DNA from: Desulfobacteraceae bacterium UBA2174
Lineage (GTDB): Bacteria; Desulfobacterota; Desulfobacteria; Desulfobacterales; UBA2174
Direction: 5' to 3'
Assembly (NCBI GenBank): GCA_002327445.1
Contig: DCWA01000003.1
Coordinates: forward strand, 1 to 51,278
DNA length: 51,278 nt
In this document: positions 33,981 to 43,445 of the stretch, piece by piece
Position numbering within the stretch: position 1 is the stretch's first letter
Layout: each line of letters begins with the position of its first letter
The notes under the pieces: generated by a model
What the model was told of the DNA's origin: nothing
What the model saw: only the letters and a program-made list of their open reading frames with translations
Databases searched by the model: none
Program-made: the position numbers and the translations under genes

Positions 33981-35714
33981 ATGAAACCCTACTTCGAAAA
34001 AATGCCCACCTTGGGAAGGGCCCTGACCACCGGGCAAATCGCAGAATCCGACCAGAATCAAAACGATTTGAAGACCGTCGAGCAGCAGGTGGCCGAAGCC
34101 GTCGAGACGGTGCGCAACGCCGGTTTTCCGGCGGAAAAGATCAATGAACGGGGCCAGCTTACCGTCTGGCAGCGCCTGGACTACCTCATCGACCCCGGCA
34201 CCTGGTTCCCGCTGCACACCCTCTACAATCCGGACGACAATCCCGAGGGAACCAACAACGTCATCGATGGCATCGGACGCATCGCTGGCAAGTGGGCCGT
34301 GGTCATCGGCTTCGACAACAAGGTGCTCGCCGGGGCCTGGCTCTCCGGGCAGGCGGAAAACGTGCACCGGGTCACCGACCTTTCCAAGCGTCTCAACCTG
34401 CCCCTGGTCTGGCTGGTAAACTGCAGCGGCATCAAGCTGCCGGACCAGGAAAAATTCTACGGGGGCCGCCGTGGGGGCGGGACGACCTTCTTCCGCAATG
34501 CCGAGCTTCAAATCGAAGGTATTCCGCTGTTGGCGGCCATCTACGGCACCAACCCGGCCGGCGGCGGCTACCACAGCATCAGTCCGACGGTGCTGTTCGC
34601 CCACAAGGACGCCAACATGGCCGTGGGCGGGGGCGGTATCCTCTCCGGCATGAGTCCCAAGGGCTACTTCGACCTGGAAGGCGCCGAGGCCCTGATCCGC
34701 GCCGCTGCCCAGTACAAGGTGGAGCCGCCCGGTTCCGTAGCGGTCCACCACGAGGCCACGGGTTTTTTTCGCCATGTCTACGAGGATGAAAAGGGCGTTC
34801 TGGACGGGATCCGGGAGTACATGAAGGACATGCCCGGCTACAACCCGCGGTTTTTCCGGGTGGCCGAGCCCGCCGAACCGCTGTATCCGGTGGAGGATCT
34901 CTACCGACTGCTGCCCTTCAACCAGAAGCGGGCCTACGAATTCGAACAAATCCTGGCGCGCCTGGTGGACGGCAGTCAGCATTTGGAGTACCGCCCGGAC
35001 TACGGGCCGGAAATCTACACCGGCCTCTGCAAGATCGACGGGCTGCCGGTGGGTTGTATCGGCAACCGCCAGGGCATCCTCGGCGAGGGGTATCCCGAAT
35101 ACGCCGACTACCCGGGTATCGGCGGCAAGCTCTATCGGCAGGGGCTCGTCAAGATGAACGAATTCGTCACCTTCTGCGGCCGCGACCGGCTCCCCATCGT
35201 CTGGTTCCAGGACACCACGGGCATCGACGTCGGCGATGCCGCCGAGAAGGCCGAACTGCTCGGATTGGGGCAGAGTCTGATCTACTCGATCCAGCAGACC
35301 CCGGTGCCCATGATGCTGGTGGTGCTGCGCAAGGGATCGGCCGCATCCCACTACGTCATGGGGGGGCCAACGGCCACCCGCCACAACGCCTTCACCCTGG
35401 GCACCGCCGCCACCGAAATCTACGTGATGCACGGCGAGACGGCCGCCGCCGCCAGCTACAGCCGTCGCCTGCTCAAGGAAAAGAAGGCCGGCCGTCCCCT
35501 GGAACCGGTCATCGAAAAAATGAACGAAATGGCGGGCCAGTACCATGCCAACTCGCGGCCGGCCTACTGCGCCCGGCACGGTCTGGTGGATGAGGTGGTG
35601 GCCCTGGGCCGCCTGCGCGACTACATGAAGGCCTTCACCGCCGCCGCCTACCAGAACCCGCGCAGCCTCTGCGCCCACCACCAGATGCTGCTGCCGAGGG
35701 TCATCCGGGGCTGA
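33981..35714 (+). CDS. gcdA: Glutaconyl-CoA decarboxylase alpha subunit (carboxyltransferase)
   Basis: A 577-residue biotin-dependent carboxyltransferase, length close to the known GcdA (587). It removes the carboxyl group of glutaconyl-CoA and passes it to biotin, giving crotonyl-CoA; the complete enzyme is a sodium pump with GcdB, a biotinyl subunit and GcdD. Clear family parts are FYGGRRGGGTTFFRNAELQ, IYGTNPAGGGYHSISPTVL, GIGGKLYRQGLVKMNEFVT and IVWFQDTTGIDVGDAAEKAE. A GGAG site precedes the ATG. The other subunits are not in the window. It diverges from the dehydratase unit. Confidence 0.93.
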   Translation: MKPYFEKMPTLGRALTTGQIAESDQNQNDLKTVEQQVAEAVETVRNAGFPAEKINERGQLTVWQRLDYLIDPGTWFPLHTLYNPDDNPEGTNNVIDGIGRIAGKWAVVIGFDNKVLAGAWLSGQAENVHRVTDLSKRLNLPLVWLVNCSGIKLPDQEKFYGGRRGGGTTFFRNAELQIEGIPLLAAIYGTNPAGGGYHSISPTVLFAHKDANMAVGGGGILSGMSPKGYFDLEGAEALIRAAAQYKVEPPGSVAVHHEATGFFRHVYEDEKGVLDGIREYMKDMPGYNPRFFRVAEPAEPLYPVEDLYRLLPFNQKRAYEFEQILARLVDGSQHLEYRPDYGPEIYTGLCKIDGLPVGCIGNRQGILGEGYPEYADYPGIGGKLYRQGLVKMNEFVTFCGRDRLPIVWFQDTTGIDVGDAAEKAELLGLGQSLIYSIQQTPVPMMLVVLRKGSAASHYVMGGPTATRHNAFTLGTAATEIYVMHGETAAAASYSRRLLKEKKAGRPLEPVIEKMNEMAGQYHANSRPAYCARHGLVDEVVALGRLRDYMKAFTAAAYQNPRSLCAHHQMLLPRVIRG

Positions 35715-35730
35715 CGCCGCCTGCCCCAAC

Positions 35731-35769
35731 AAAAACGGCGCGCCTTCCCATGCTGGAAAGGCGCGCCGT
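35731..35769 (-). terminator. Intrinsic terminator of the ribosomal operon
   Basis: The arms ACGGCGCGCCTTCC (35735-35748) and GGAAAGGCGCGCCGT (35755-35769) form a long GC stem with one bulge, followed on the minus strand by TTTTTG. It lies about 60 bases past rplQ. A second hairpin (35786-35793/35804-35811) lies between it and the stop. Confidence 0.88.
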
Positions 35770-35831
35770 CGATCAATCCATTCGTCAAGCCGCCCTCTTT
35801 CAAGCGGCTTGCGGCTCCATGCGAAACTGTT

Positions 35832-36389
35832 TTATTCCGCTTCTTTTTTGGGAGGTTCTTCCACTGCCGGAATGACCGGTTCAGCCTGGGCCTCGGGGGC
35901 AGCCGGAGCGGCAACCGCTTCCGGTGCCGCGGATGCCGGTTCGGCCTGGGGCGCCGCGGCCTCCGGCGCCTTCACCACGGGAGCGGCTTCCTTCTTTCCC
36001 TTACCGGCCTTTTTGCCGGAAAAGGGCTCCGGGGCGCCGACGAGTTCAATGACCGACATCGGGGCCGCATCGCCCGGCCGATACCCCAGCTTGACGATCC
36101 GGGTGTATCCGCCCTTGGTGAAGCTACCGAAACGCTCCTTGGCGTCGGCAAAAAGCTTGTGCACCACCGGCCCCTCCGGAACGATGGACAGCGCCTGACG
36201 CCGGGCGTGCAGGTCGCCCCGCCGCGCCAGGGTAATCAGGTGGTCCACCCATCCGCGCAGCACCTTGGCCCGGGTGTCGGTGGTGTGAATCCGTTCATGT
36301 TTCAAAAGGGATGTCACCATGTTGCGAAGCATGGCGTTCCTGTGGCTCGTTCTTCTACCCAGCTTGGTCCCGGATTTGCGATGTCTCAT
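35832..36389 (-). CDS. rplQ: 50S ribosomal protein L17 with long C-terminal extension
   Basis: A 185-residue L17, compared with 127 in E. coli. The core (about residues 1-123) starts MRHRKSGTKLGRRTSHRNAM and ends near the strand motif RPGDAAPMSVIELVGAPEPF. The remaining ~60 residues are Ala, Pro, Glu and Lys-rich and probably disordered. It is last in the cluster, eight bases after rpoA, and is followed by a strong terminator. The GGAG ahead of its ATG is 13 bases away, further than usual. Confidence 0.97.
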   Translation of the reverse strand: MRHRKSGTKLGRRTSHRNAMLRNMVTSLLKHERIHTTDTRAKVLRGWVDHLITLARRGDLHARRQALSIVPEGPVVHKLFADAKERFGSFTKGGYTRIVKLGYRPGDAAPMSVIELVGAPEPFSGKKAGKGKKEAAPVVKAPEAAAPQAEPASAAPEAVAAPAAPEAQAEPVIPAVEEPPKKEAE

Positions 36390-36397
36390 GGCGCCAA

Positions 36398-37414
<1,017 letters not shown>

Positions 37415-37471
37415 TTATCTTCTCCGAAAAGATAGCGTAAGGGCAACCATGTCAGGTGCCAGCAAATGAGT

Positions 37472-38101
37472 CTATTTGGAGTAGAGCTCCACGACGAGCT
37501 GCTCCTGCATGGGCATCGTCAGGTCCTCGCGCTCGGGCAGGCTCTTGACCATGCCCTTCATGCTCTCTTTTTCCAGTTCAAGCCACTGGGGTACCCCGCG
37601 GCGTACCACCGCGTCCAGGGAGTCGGCCAGGGACTGGATTTTACGGCTCTTCTCGCGGACCTCGATCACATCGCCCACCTTCACGATGTAGGATGGAATG
37701 TCCACGCGGTGCCCGTTGATGATGAAATGCCCATGCCGCACGAAATGCCTGGCCTGATTTCGGCTGTTGGCAAATCCGAGGCGAAAGACCGTATTGTCCA
37801 GGCGGCATTCGAGCATGACGAGGAGATTCGTTCCGGTGACGCCCTTTTTCTGGTCGGACCGCTCGAAAAAGAGCCGGAACTGTTTCTCCGTCAACCCGTA
37901 AATCCGCTTGATTTTCTGCTTTTCACGCAGCTGGACCCCGTAATCGGAAATCTTGCGCCCCCGGCGCTGGCCGTGCTCCCCCGGCACGTAACCGCGGCGG
38001 TCGAAGGCACACTTGTCCGAGTAGCAGCGGTCGCCCTTGAGAAACAACTTGATGTTTTCACGTCGGCAGAGCCGGCATACAGAGCCTGTGTAACGTGCCA
38101 C
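37472..38101 (-). CDS. rpsD: 30S ribosomal protein S4 (zinc form), GTG start
   Basis: A 209-residue 16S rRNA-binding assembly protein. It has a zinc-type N-terminus with C9, C12, C26 and C31, and the S4 RNA-binding domain LECRLDNTVFRLGFANSRNQARHFV. The start is a GTG with AAAGGAGG upstream, which gives the family start ARYTGSVCRLCRR. A 123-base gap before it, larger than most here, may hold control elements, but I see no clear one. Confidence 0.97.
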   Translation of the reverse strand: MARYTGSVCRLCRRENIKLFLKGDRCYSDKCAFDRRGYVPGEHGQRRGRKISDYGVQLREKQKIKRIYGLTEKQFRLFFERSDQKKGVTGTNLLVMLECRLDNTVFRLGFANSRNQARHFVRHGHFIINGHRVDIPSYIVKVGDVIEVREKSRKIQSLADSLDAVVRRGVPQWLELEKESMKGMVKSLPEREDLTMPMQEQLVVELYSK

Positions 38102-38224
38102 AGTTTCCTCCTTTAATGGATGCTCCAAAAAAACAACGGCGCCACGCGCAAGCGGGCGAAACCGTTCATGGGACAGGACCCGCCCCGTGAGCAGACGACT
38201 CGCTCCGGGCGCATGCCGGCGCTT

Positions 38225-38608
38225 TTAGACGCGGCGACGCTTGGGGGGGCGGCAGCCGTTGTGCGGCACCGGGGTCACGTCCTTGATCGAGGTGATAGTG
38301 AAGCCGGCCGCCTGAAGGGCCCGAAGCGCCGACTCGCGCCCGGATCCGGGTCCCTTGATGAAGACTTCCACGCTGCGCATTCCCTGCTCGGCGGCTTTCT
38401 TGGCAGCGTCCTCGGCGGCCATCTGGGCGGCGAAGGGCGTGCTCTTGCGCGACCCCTTGAACCCCTGGACCCCTGAGCTGGACCAGGACACGGCATTGCC
38501 GGCCGGGTCGGTGATGGTCACAATGGTGTTGTTGAAGGTGGACTGGATGTGCACGACACCTGTGGCAATATTCTTTTTTTCTTTTTTGGTACGAACTCGC
38601 TTGGCCAT
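38225..38608 (-). CDS. rpsK: 30S ribosomal protein S11
   Basis: A 127-residue small-subunit platform protein. GVVHIQSTFNNTIVTITDPAGNAV and the end PHNGCRPPKRRRV are canonical. It follows rpsM by 26 bases, with AGGGACG ahead of the ATG. Confidence 0.98.
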   Translation of the reverse strand: MAKRVRTKKEKKNIATGVVHIQSTFNNTIVTITDPAGNAVSWSSSGVQGFKGSRKSTPFAAQMAAEDAAKKAAEQGMRSVEVFIKGPGSGRESALRALQAAGFTITSIKDVTPVPHNGCRPPKRRRV

Positions 38609-38634
38609 GGATCAACGTCCCTGTCGGTTGACGG

Positions 38635-39015
38635 TTACTTCTTGGCGGCGCCCTTTTTCTTGACGGCCGCACGTTTGGGGCCCTTGCGCGTACGCGCGTT
38701 GGTGTGGGTGCGCTGGCCGTTGGCCGGCAATCCCTTGCGATGCCGCAATCCCCGGTAGCACCCCAGGTCCATCAAGCGCTTGATGTTCATGGACACCTGG
38801 CTGCGCAATTCCCCCTCGACCTTCAGCTCGCTGTCGATCAACTTGCGAATGTCGTTGATCTCCTCGGCCGTCAGATCATCCGTCTTGGTGTCCGGATTGA
38901 TGTTGAGCTTCGCAAGGATCTTCTGGGACGTCGTGCGCCCGATCCCGTAAATATAGGTCAGTCCGATCTCGACCCGTTTCCGCCTTGGTAGATCTACCCC
39001 CGCGATTCTTGCCAA
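38635..39015 (-). CDS. rpsM: 30S ribosomal protein S13, TTG start
   Basis: A 126-residue small-subunit head protein that contacts tRNA and the 50S subunit. ARIAGVDLPRRKRVEIGLTY and the end GQRTHTNARTRKGP are canonical, with a short Lys/Ala tail. The start codon is TTG at 39015, preceded by GGAGGCGGAGCG, since no ATG fits the family start. It lies 14 bases after rpmJ. Confidence 0.97.
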   Translation of the reverse strand: MARIAGVDLPRRKRVEIGLTYIYGIGRTTSQKILAKLNINPDTKTDDLTAEEINDIRKLIDSELKVEGELRSQVSMNIKRLMDLGCYRGLRHRKGLPANGQRTHTNARTRKGPKRAAVKKKGAAKK

Positions 39016-39029
39016 CGCTCCGCCTCCTC

Positions 39030-39143
39030 TTATCCCTGCCGCTGTTTGTGGCGCTTGTTCTCACAGATGACTCGGACAACACCCTTGCGGCGCACGATGA
39101 TACATTTGCTGCAAATCTTCTTGACCGAAGCTCTGACCTTCAT
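39030..39143 (-). CDS. rpmJ: 50S ribosomal protein L36
   Basis: A 37-residue protein, MKVRASVKKICSKCIIVRRK then GVVRVICENKRHKQRQG. The zinc site is C11, C14, C27 and H32, the usual zinc form. It sits between infA and rpsM, as in most bacteria. Confidence 0.97.
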   Translation of the reverse strand: MKVRASVKKICSKCIIVRRKGVVRVICENKRHKQRQG

Positions 39144-39195
39144 TTTGGTTTGCTCCTTGGCTATCGTTGGCGCCACAAGACGGGCGCGTTTCCAA

Positions 39196-39414
39196 TTACT
39201 TGGATCGGTACGTGATCCGGCCCCGGGTCAAATCGTACGGAGACAGCTCCAGGGTCACCTTGTCCCCCGGCAGAATCTTGATGAAGTGCATCCGCATCTT
39301 GCCGGAAATGTGCGCCAGGACCTGGTGCTTGTTTTCCAGCTCCACGCGGAACATCGCATTGGGCAGCGTTTCCAGGACGCGCCCCTCGACTCTGATCGGT
39401 TCTTCCTTGGCCAT
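39196..39414 (-). CDS. infA: Translation initiation factor IF-1
   Basis: A 72-residue OB-fold factor that blocks the A site during initiation. AKEEPIRVEGRVLETLPNAMF, then KIRMHF-like MRMHFIKILPGDKV and the end DLTRGRITYRSK are canonical. It follows secY by 41 bases; adk and map, often found here, are absent. AGGAGAAC precedes the ATG. Confidence 0.98.
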   Translation of the reverse strand: MAKEEPIRVEGRVLETLPNAMFRVELENKHQVLAHISGKMRMHFIKILPGDKVTLELSPYDLTRGRITYRSK

Positions 39415-39455
39415 GCGCGTTCTCCTGGGGGAGAGGTCCGCAGCGTTTGTCCGGC

Positions 39456-40772
39456 TCAGCGCCGGCCCCTGATCCGCGCCGTCCCCTTCTTCAAAAATCC
39501 TTCGTAATGGCGACTGAGCATGTGCGATTCCATCTGCGCAATCGTGTCGATGGCAACGCCGACAACGATGAGCAGCGCCGTGCCGCCAAAGTAGAACGGT
39601 ACGTTGAACTGGGCGATGAGAATCGACGGCAGCACACAGACCGCCGATACGTAAATCGCCCCGCCAAGAGTGACGCGCGTCAGTACCCGATCGATGTAGT
39701 CGGCCGTCCGCTTGCCGGGCCGCAGGCCGGGAATGTAACCACCCTGCTTTCGGAGATTGTCGGCCACGTCCACCGGGTTGAAAGTCACAGCGGTATAGAA
39801 GAAGCAAAAAAAGACGATAAAAGCGATGTACAGCAGCTCATAGAGCCACTGTCCGGGACGGAACTGCCCAGCCAGTTCCTGGATCCAGGGCACCGAGATG
39901 AAGCTGGCCACCGTGGCCGGGAACATGATGATCGACGAAGCGAAGATCGGCGGAATTACGCCCGACGTATTGATCTTCAGCGGCAGATGCGTGCTCTGCC
40001 CGCCGTACATGCGCCGTCCCACCACCCGCTTGGCGTACTGGATCGGGATGCGCCGCTGGGCGGTCTCCACGTAGATGATCACCCCCACCACCGCCACCAT
40101 GACCAACACCAGCACCAGCACGAAGAAGATGGCGATTTCGCCGGTGGACAGCAGGCGGAAGGTGTTGGCGACGGCTGTGGGTAGACGGCACACGATGCCG
40201 GCAAAGATGATCAGCGAAATCCCGTTGCCGATCCCCCGTTCCGTGATCTGTTCACCCAACCACATGATGAACGCCGTGCCGGCGGTCAGCGTCAGCACGG
40301 TCATCAGCCGAAAACTCCAGCCGGCGTCGATGACGACCGGGGCGCCGCCGGGGGAACTCATGCTCTCCAGCCCCACACCGATGGCAAACCCCTGGATGAT
40401 GCTCAGCAGTACCGTGCCATAGCGCGTGTACTGGGTGATCTTCTTGCGCCCCTGCTCGCCTTCCTTGCTAAGCCGTTCCAGATGGGGAACGGTCACGGTA
40501 AGCAGCTGCAGGATGATCGAGGCGCTGATGTACGGCATGATACCGAGGGCAAAGACAGACATCTGCTCGAAAGCGCCCCCGGAAAACATGTCGAAGAGGC
40601 CGAGCAGCGTCCCCTTGGCCCGGGCGAAAAAGCTGGCCAGCGCCACGGCGTCAATTCCCGGCACCGGGATGTGCACACCGACCCGGTAGACGATAAGCAG
40701 CCCCAGGGTAAAGAAGAGACGCCGCTTCAGTTCGGGAATTTTGAAGATGTTGCCGAACCCGCCGCCGATCAT
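39456..40772 (-). CDS. secY: Protein translocase subunit SecY
   Basis: A 438-residue membrane channel with about ten helices, the core of the Sec translocon. Family parts are LKRRLFFTLGLLIVYRVGVHIPVPG, the loop KEGEQGRKKITQYTRY, and GGYIPGLRPGKRTADYIDRVL. It overlaps rplO by four bases (ATGA). SecE and SecG are not in the window. Confidence 0.97.
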   Translation of the reverse strand: MIGGGFGNIFKIPELKRRLFFTLGLLIVYRVGVHIPVPGIDAVALASFFARAKGTLLGLFDMFSGGAFEQMSVFALGIMPYISASIILQLLTVTVPHLERLSKEGEQGRKKITQYTRYGTVLLSIIQGFAIGVGLESMSSPGGAPVVIDAGWSFRLMTVLTLTAGTAFIMWLGEQITERGIGNGISLIIFAGIVCRLPTAVANTFRLLSTGEIAIFFVLVLVLVMVAVVGVIIYVETAQRRIPIQYAKRVVGRRMYGGQSTHLPLKINTSGVIPPIFASSIIMFPATVASFISVPWIQELAGQFRPGQWLYELLYIAFIVFFCFFYTAVTFNPVDVADNLRKQGGYIPGLRPGKRTADYIDRVLTRVTLGGAIYVSAVCVLPSILIAQFNVPFYFGGTALLIVVGVAIDTIAQMESHMLSRHYEGFLKKGTARIRGRR

Positions 40773-41215
40773 GATGAAATCATCTCCACCGTACCGCCGG
40801 CCGCCTCGATCTTGGCGCGTGCCGACTGGCTCACCCGGCTCAACTTCACCGTCAGGGCGCGATCGATCTCCCCGTCGCCCAGGAGCTTGATGCCGTCGCG
40901 GCGATTTTTCACGATGCCGGCGCCCAGCAGCGCCGTTTCATCCACCACGCTCTGGGCATCGAAACCGGCCAAGTCCCGCAGGTTGACCACCGCGAAAGTC
41001 TGCCTGAAAATATTGGTGAAGCCTCGTTTGGGAAGCCGCCGTTGCAGGGGCATCTGGCCGCCCTCGAAGCCCGGGCTCACCTTGCCCCCCGACCGGGCCT
41101 TCAGGCCCTTGCTGCCTCTTCCGGCCGTCTTGCCCAGACCGGACCCCGGGCCGCGCCCGACACGCTTGCGCTCCCGGCGAGCGCCTTCCGCCGGTTTGAG
41201 TTCACTGAGCTTCAT
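40769..41215 (-). CDS. rplO: 50S ribosomal protein L15
   Basis: A 148-residue large-subunit protein with the basic Gly-rich N-terminus KRVGRGPGSGLGKTAGRGSKG and GFEGGQMPLQRRLPKRGF. It overlaps rpmD by 14 bases and secY by four, so three genes are translationally linked. Confidence 0.97.
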   Translation of the reverse strand: MKLSELKPAEGARRERKRVGRGPGSGLGKTAGRGSKGLKARSGGKVSPGFEGGQMPLQRRLPKRGFTNIFRQTFAVVNLRDLAGFDAQSVVDETALLGAGIVKNRRDGIKLLGDGEIDRALTVKLSRVSQSARAKIEAAGGTVEMISS

Positions 41216-41399
41216 CGAATCTCTCCTCGACCCGCACCATGTGCGCCACTGCCTGGATCATCCCGCGAATGGCCGGCGTATCTTCCCGGACCACCGTCTT
41301 CCCGATCCGTGTCAGTCCCATGCCCCGCAGCACCTTGCGGTGTTTTTCCGGCCTGCAGATCATGCTGCGCACCAGCGTAATGTTCAATTTTCCAGCCAT
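41202..41399 (-). CDS. rpmD: 50S ribosomal protein L30
   Basis: A 65-residue protein: KLNITLVRSMICRPEKHRKVL then MGLTRIGKTVVREDTPAIRGM. It has a short C-terminal extension that overlaps rplO by 14 bases. It follows rpsE by 24 bases. Confidence 0.96.
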   Translation of the reverse strand: MAGKLNITLVRSMICRPEKHRKVLRGMGLTRIGKTVVREDTPAIRGMIQAVAHMVRVEERFDEAQ

Positions 41400-41423
41400 C
41401 GATTCGTCTTCCTTGCCTTCTCG

Positions 41424-41918
41424 CTAAAGGTCCTCGGCTCTGCGGCTGCGCCTCGCGGCGACCTGCTCCCGGCTCTGCAACCCGCTCAACCCCTCCAGGG
41501 TGGCCTTGACCACGTTGTGGGGGTTGTGGGTGCCCATGCACTTCGTCAGGATGTTCTGCACGCCGGCCGCCTCGAGCACCGCCCGGACCGCGCCGCCGGC
41601 GATCACCCCGGTACCGGCGCTGGCCGGCTTGAGCAGCACCCGCCCGGCGCCGAAGCGCCCGATCACCTCGTAGGGAATCGTCCCGTCGACCAGGGGCACG
41701 TTGATCATCCGTTTCTTGGCTTTTTCAACCCCTTTGCGGATCGCCTCGGGAACCTCACCGGCCTTGCCCAGGCCAAAGCCCACGCTGCCATTGCCGTCCC
41801 CGACCACCACGATGGCGCTGAAGCTGAAGCGTCTTCCGCCCTTGACCACCTTGGCGACGCGGTTGATGTAAACGACCTTGTCGATCAGCTGGATTTCGCC
41901 TTTATCTTGCTTTAACAA
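41424..41918 (-). CDS. rpsE: 30S ribosomal protein S5, TTG start
   Basis: A 164-residue small-subunit protein important for accuracy. VVYINRVAKVVKGGRRFSFSA and VVVGDGNGSVGFGLGKA are canonical. The first codon is TTG at 41918 with AAGGAGG eight bases ahead; no ATG is available near the family start. Confidence 0.97.
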   Translation of the reverse strand: MLKQDKGEIQLIDKVVYINRVAKVVKGGRRFSFSAIVVVGDGNGSVGFGLGKAGEVPEAIRKGVEKAKKRMINVPLVDGTIPYEVIGRFGAGRVLLKPASAGTGVIAGGAVRAVLEAAGVQNILTKCMGTHNPHNVVKATLEGLSGLQSREQVAARRSRRAEDL

Positions 41919-41948
41919 GGAACTGCCTCCTTCGCTGCCACTGGCTGG

Positions 41949-42308
41949 TTAAAAGTCCATACCGGCCTCGCGCGCGCCGTCGGACACGGCCTTCACACGG
42001 CCGTGGTAAAGAAACCCGTTACGGTCGAAGACGACCCGCTGGATCCCGCCGGCGATCGCCCGTTCGCCCACCATTTTACCGATGTACTGGGCCTGGGCCA
42101 CCTTGCTGGCGAACCGGGGCAGGCTGCGAACCGAGGCTTCGACACTCGATGCGGCAACCAGGGTCCGACCGGTGGTGTCGTCAACAATCTGGGCATAGAT
42201 GTGGTGCGCACTGCGAAACACAGTGAGCCGCGGTCGTTCCGTGGTTCCGCTGACCTTTTTGCGGATCCGTTGTTTACGCTTTAAGCGCGCCTCTTTCTTG
42301 CTGTCCAT
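41949..42308 (-). CDS. rplR: 50S ribosomal protein L18
   Basis: A 119-residue 5S rRNA-binding protein. RIRKKVSGTTERPRLTVFRS and FDRNGFLYHGRVKAVSDGARE are canonical. ATG start; it lies 25 bases after rplF. Confidence 0.98.
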   Translation of the reverse strand: MDSKKEARLKRKQRIRKKVSGTTERPRLTVFRSAHHIYAQIVDDTTGRTLVAASSVEASVRSLPRFASKVAQAQYIGKMVGERAIAGGIQRVVFDRNGFLYHGRVKAVSDGAREAGMDF

Positions 42309-42333
42309 CGTTATCCTCGCCTTTTGCGATCGG

Positions 42334-42870
42334 CTACTTGGTTCCGGTCTTTCCCGCCTTGCGCTGGATATGCTCTTCGGCGAACTTGATCCCCTTGCCC
42401 TTGTATGGTTCCGGCGGCCGCAGGCGACGGATGGAAGCCGCGGTCTCCCCGAGGACTTCCTTGTCGATGCCCTGGAGGCGGATGGTGTTTTTTTCCACCG
42501 ATGCCGCCACTCCCCGGGGCAAATCGAAGATGATGGGGTGCGAGTAGCCCAGGTTGAACTCGATGCTGCTCCCCTTCACGTTGGCCCGGTAGCCGATGCC
42601 GTTGATTTCCAGGATTCGTTCGAATCCCTTGTCGACGCCGGTCACCATGTTGGCAATCAGGCTGCGGGTGAGCCCCTGGAGCGCGCGGTTCTCCTTTTCA
42701 CGGCCCTCGGCCGTCACGCGAATTTCGCCGCCGTCGATCTTCAGGTCCACGGCGGGGTGAATCGCCCGCGCCAAGGTTCCCTTGGTCCCTCGTACCGTCA
42801 ACATCCGCTCGGTAAAACCGATTTCGGTCTTGGGCGGAATGGGAATCGGTTTTTTTCCTACACGCGACAT
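42334..42870 (-). CDS. rplF: 50S ribosomal protein L6
   Basis: A 178-residue large-subunit protein near the factor-binding site. SRVGKKPIPIPPKTEIGF, and the end PEPYKGKGIKFAEEHIQRKAGKTG are canonical. AGGAGAGA precedes the ATG. It follows rpsH by 81 bases. Confidence 0.98.
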   Translation of the reverse strand: MSRVGKKPIPIPPKTEIGFTERMLTVRGTKGTLARAIHPAVDLKIDGGEIRVTAEGREKENRALQGLTRSLIANMVTGVDKGFERILEINGIGYRANVKGSSIEFNLGYSHPIIFDLPRGVAASVEKNTIRLQGIDKEVLGETAASIRRLRPPEPYKGKGIKFAEEHIQRKAGKTGTK

Positions 42871-42951
42871 CCGTCTCTCCTTGGCGCTGTCAAAATCGCC
42901 CTCATCGTCCGGCGCACGACCGGCCGTCGACTGCTCTTTCAGCCACTTGAA

Positions 42952-43350
42952 TTACCACACCTTGGCCAGCACTTCGCCGCCGAGGTGGTGCTGGCGCGCC
43001 TGCTTGTCGGTCATCATCCCCTTTGAAGTCGACAGGATCATCACCCCCATGCCATTGAGCACCGGACGCACATCGTCACTTTTCACGTACACGCGGCGGC
43101 TCGGCCGACTGATGCGCTCCAGCCCCATGATGACGCCCTTCTGGCTCCCGTCGTACTTCAAATAGATGCGCAACAACCCCTGCTTGCTGTCCTTGATGAA
43201 CTTGTAGTTGCGGATAAAGCCCTGTTCTTGCAGGATCCGGGCCATCTCGGTCTTGAGCTGCGAACCCGGGATATCGACGCTGTTGAACTTCGCCTTGGCA
43301 GCGTTGCGAATTCGGGCCAACATGTCCGCAATCGGGTCACTGATCGTCAT
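42952..43350 (-). CDS. rpsH: 30S ribosomal protein S8
   Basis: A 132-residue 16S rRNA central-domain protein. TISDPIADMLARIRNAAKAKF and ILSTSKGMMTDKQARQHHLGG are canonical. The ATG at 43350 gives the family start, although the frame is open further upstream. In E. coli S8 represses the spc operon; no such RNA site was identified here. Confidence 0.98.
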   Translation of the reverse strand: MTISDPIADMLARIRNAAKAKFNSVDIPGSQLKTEMARILQEQGFIRNYKFIKDSKQGLLRIYLKYDGSQKGVIMGLERISRPSRRVYVKSDDVRPVLNGMGVMILSTSKGMMTDKQARQHHLGGEVLAKVW

Positions 43351-43445
43351 CTTTGTCTCCGTTTGCCTTGAAACTGTCTCATCCGTGGTGCGGGCCGTCC
43401 CAATCCGCTTCCCGGTCGGGGGCAAAGCGGATGTTCGGCGGAACC

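Noticed and set aside
38102..38224. Attenuator in the rpsD leader
   Set aside because: A GC stem followed by a T-rich run exists on the minus strand, but the stem is short and ambiguous.
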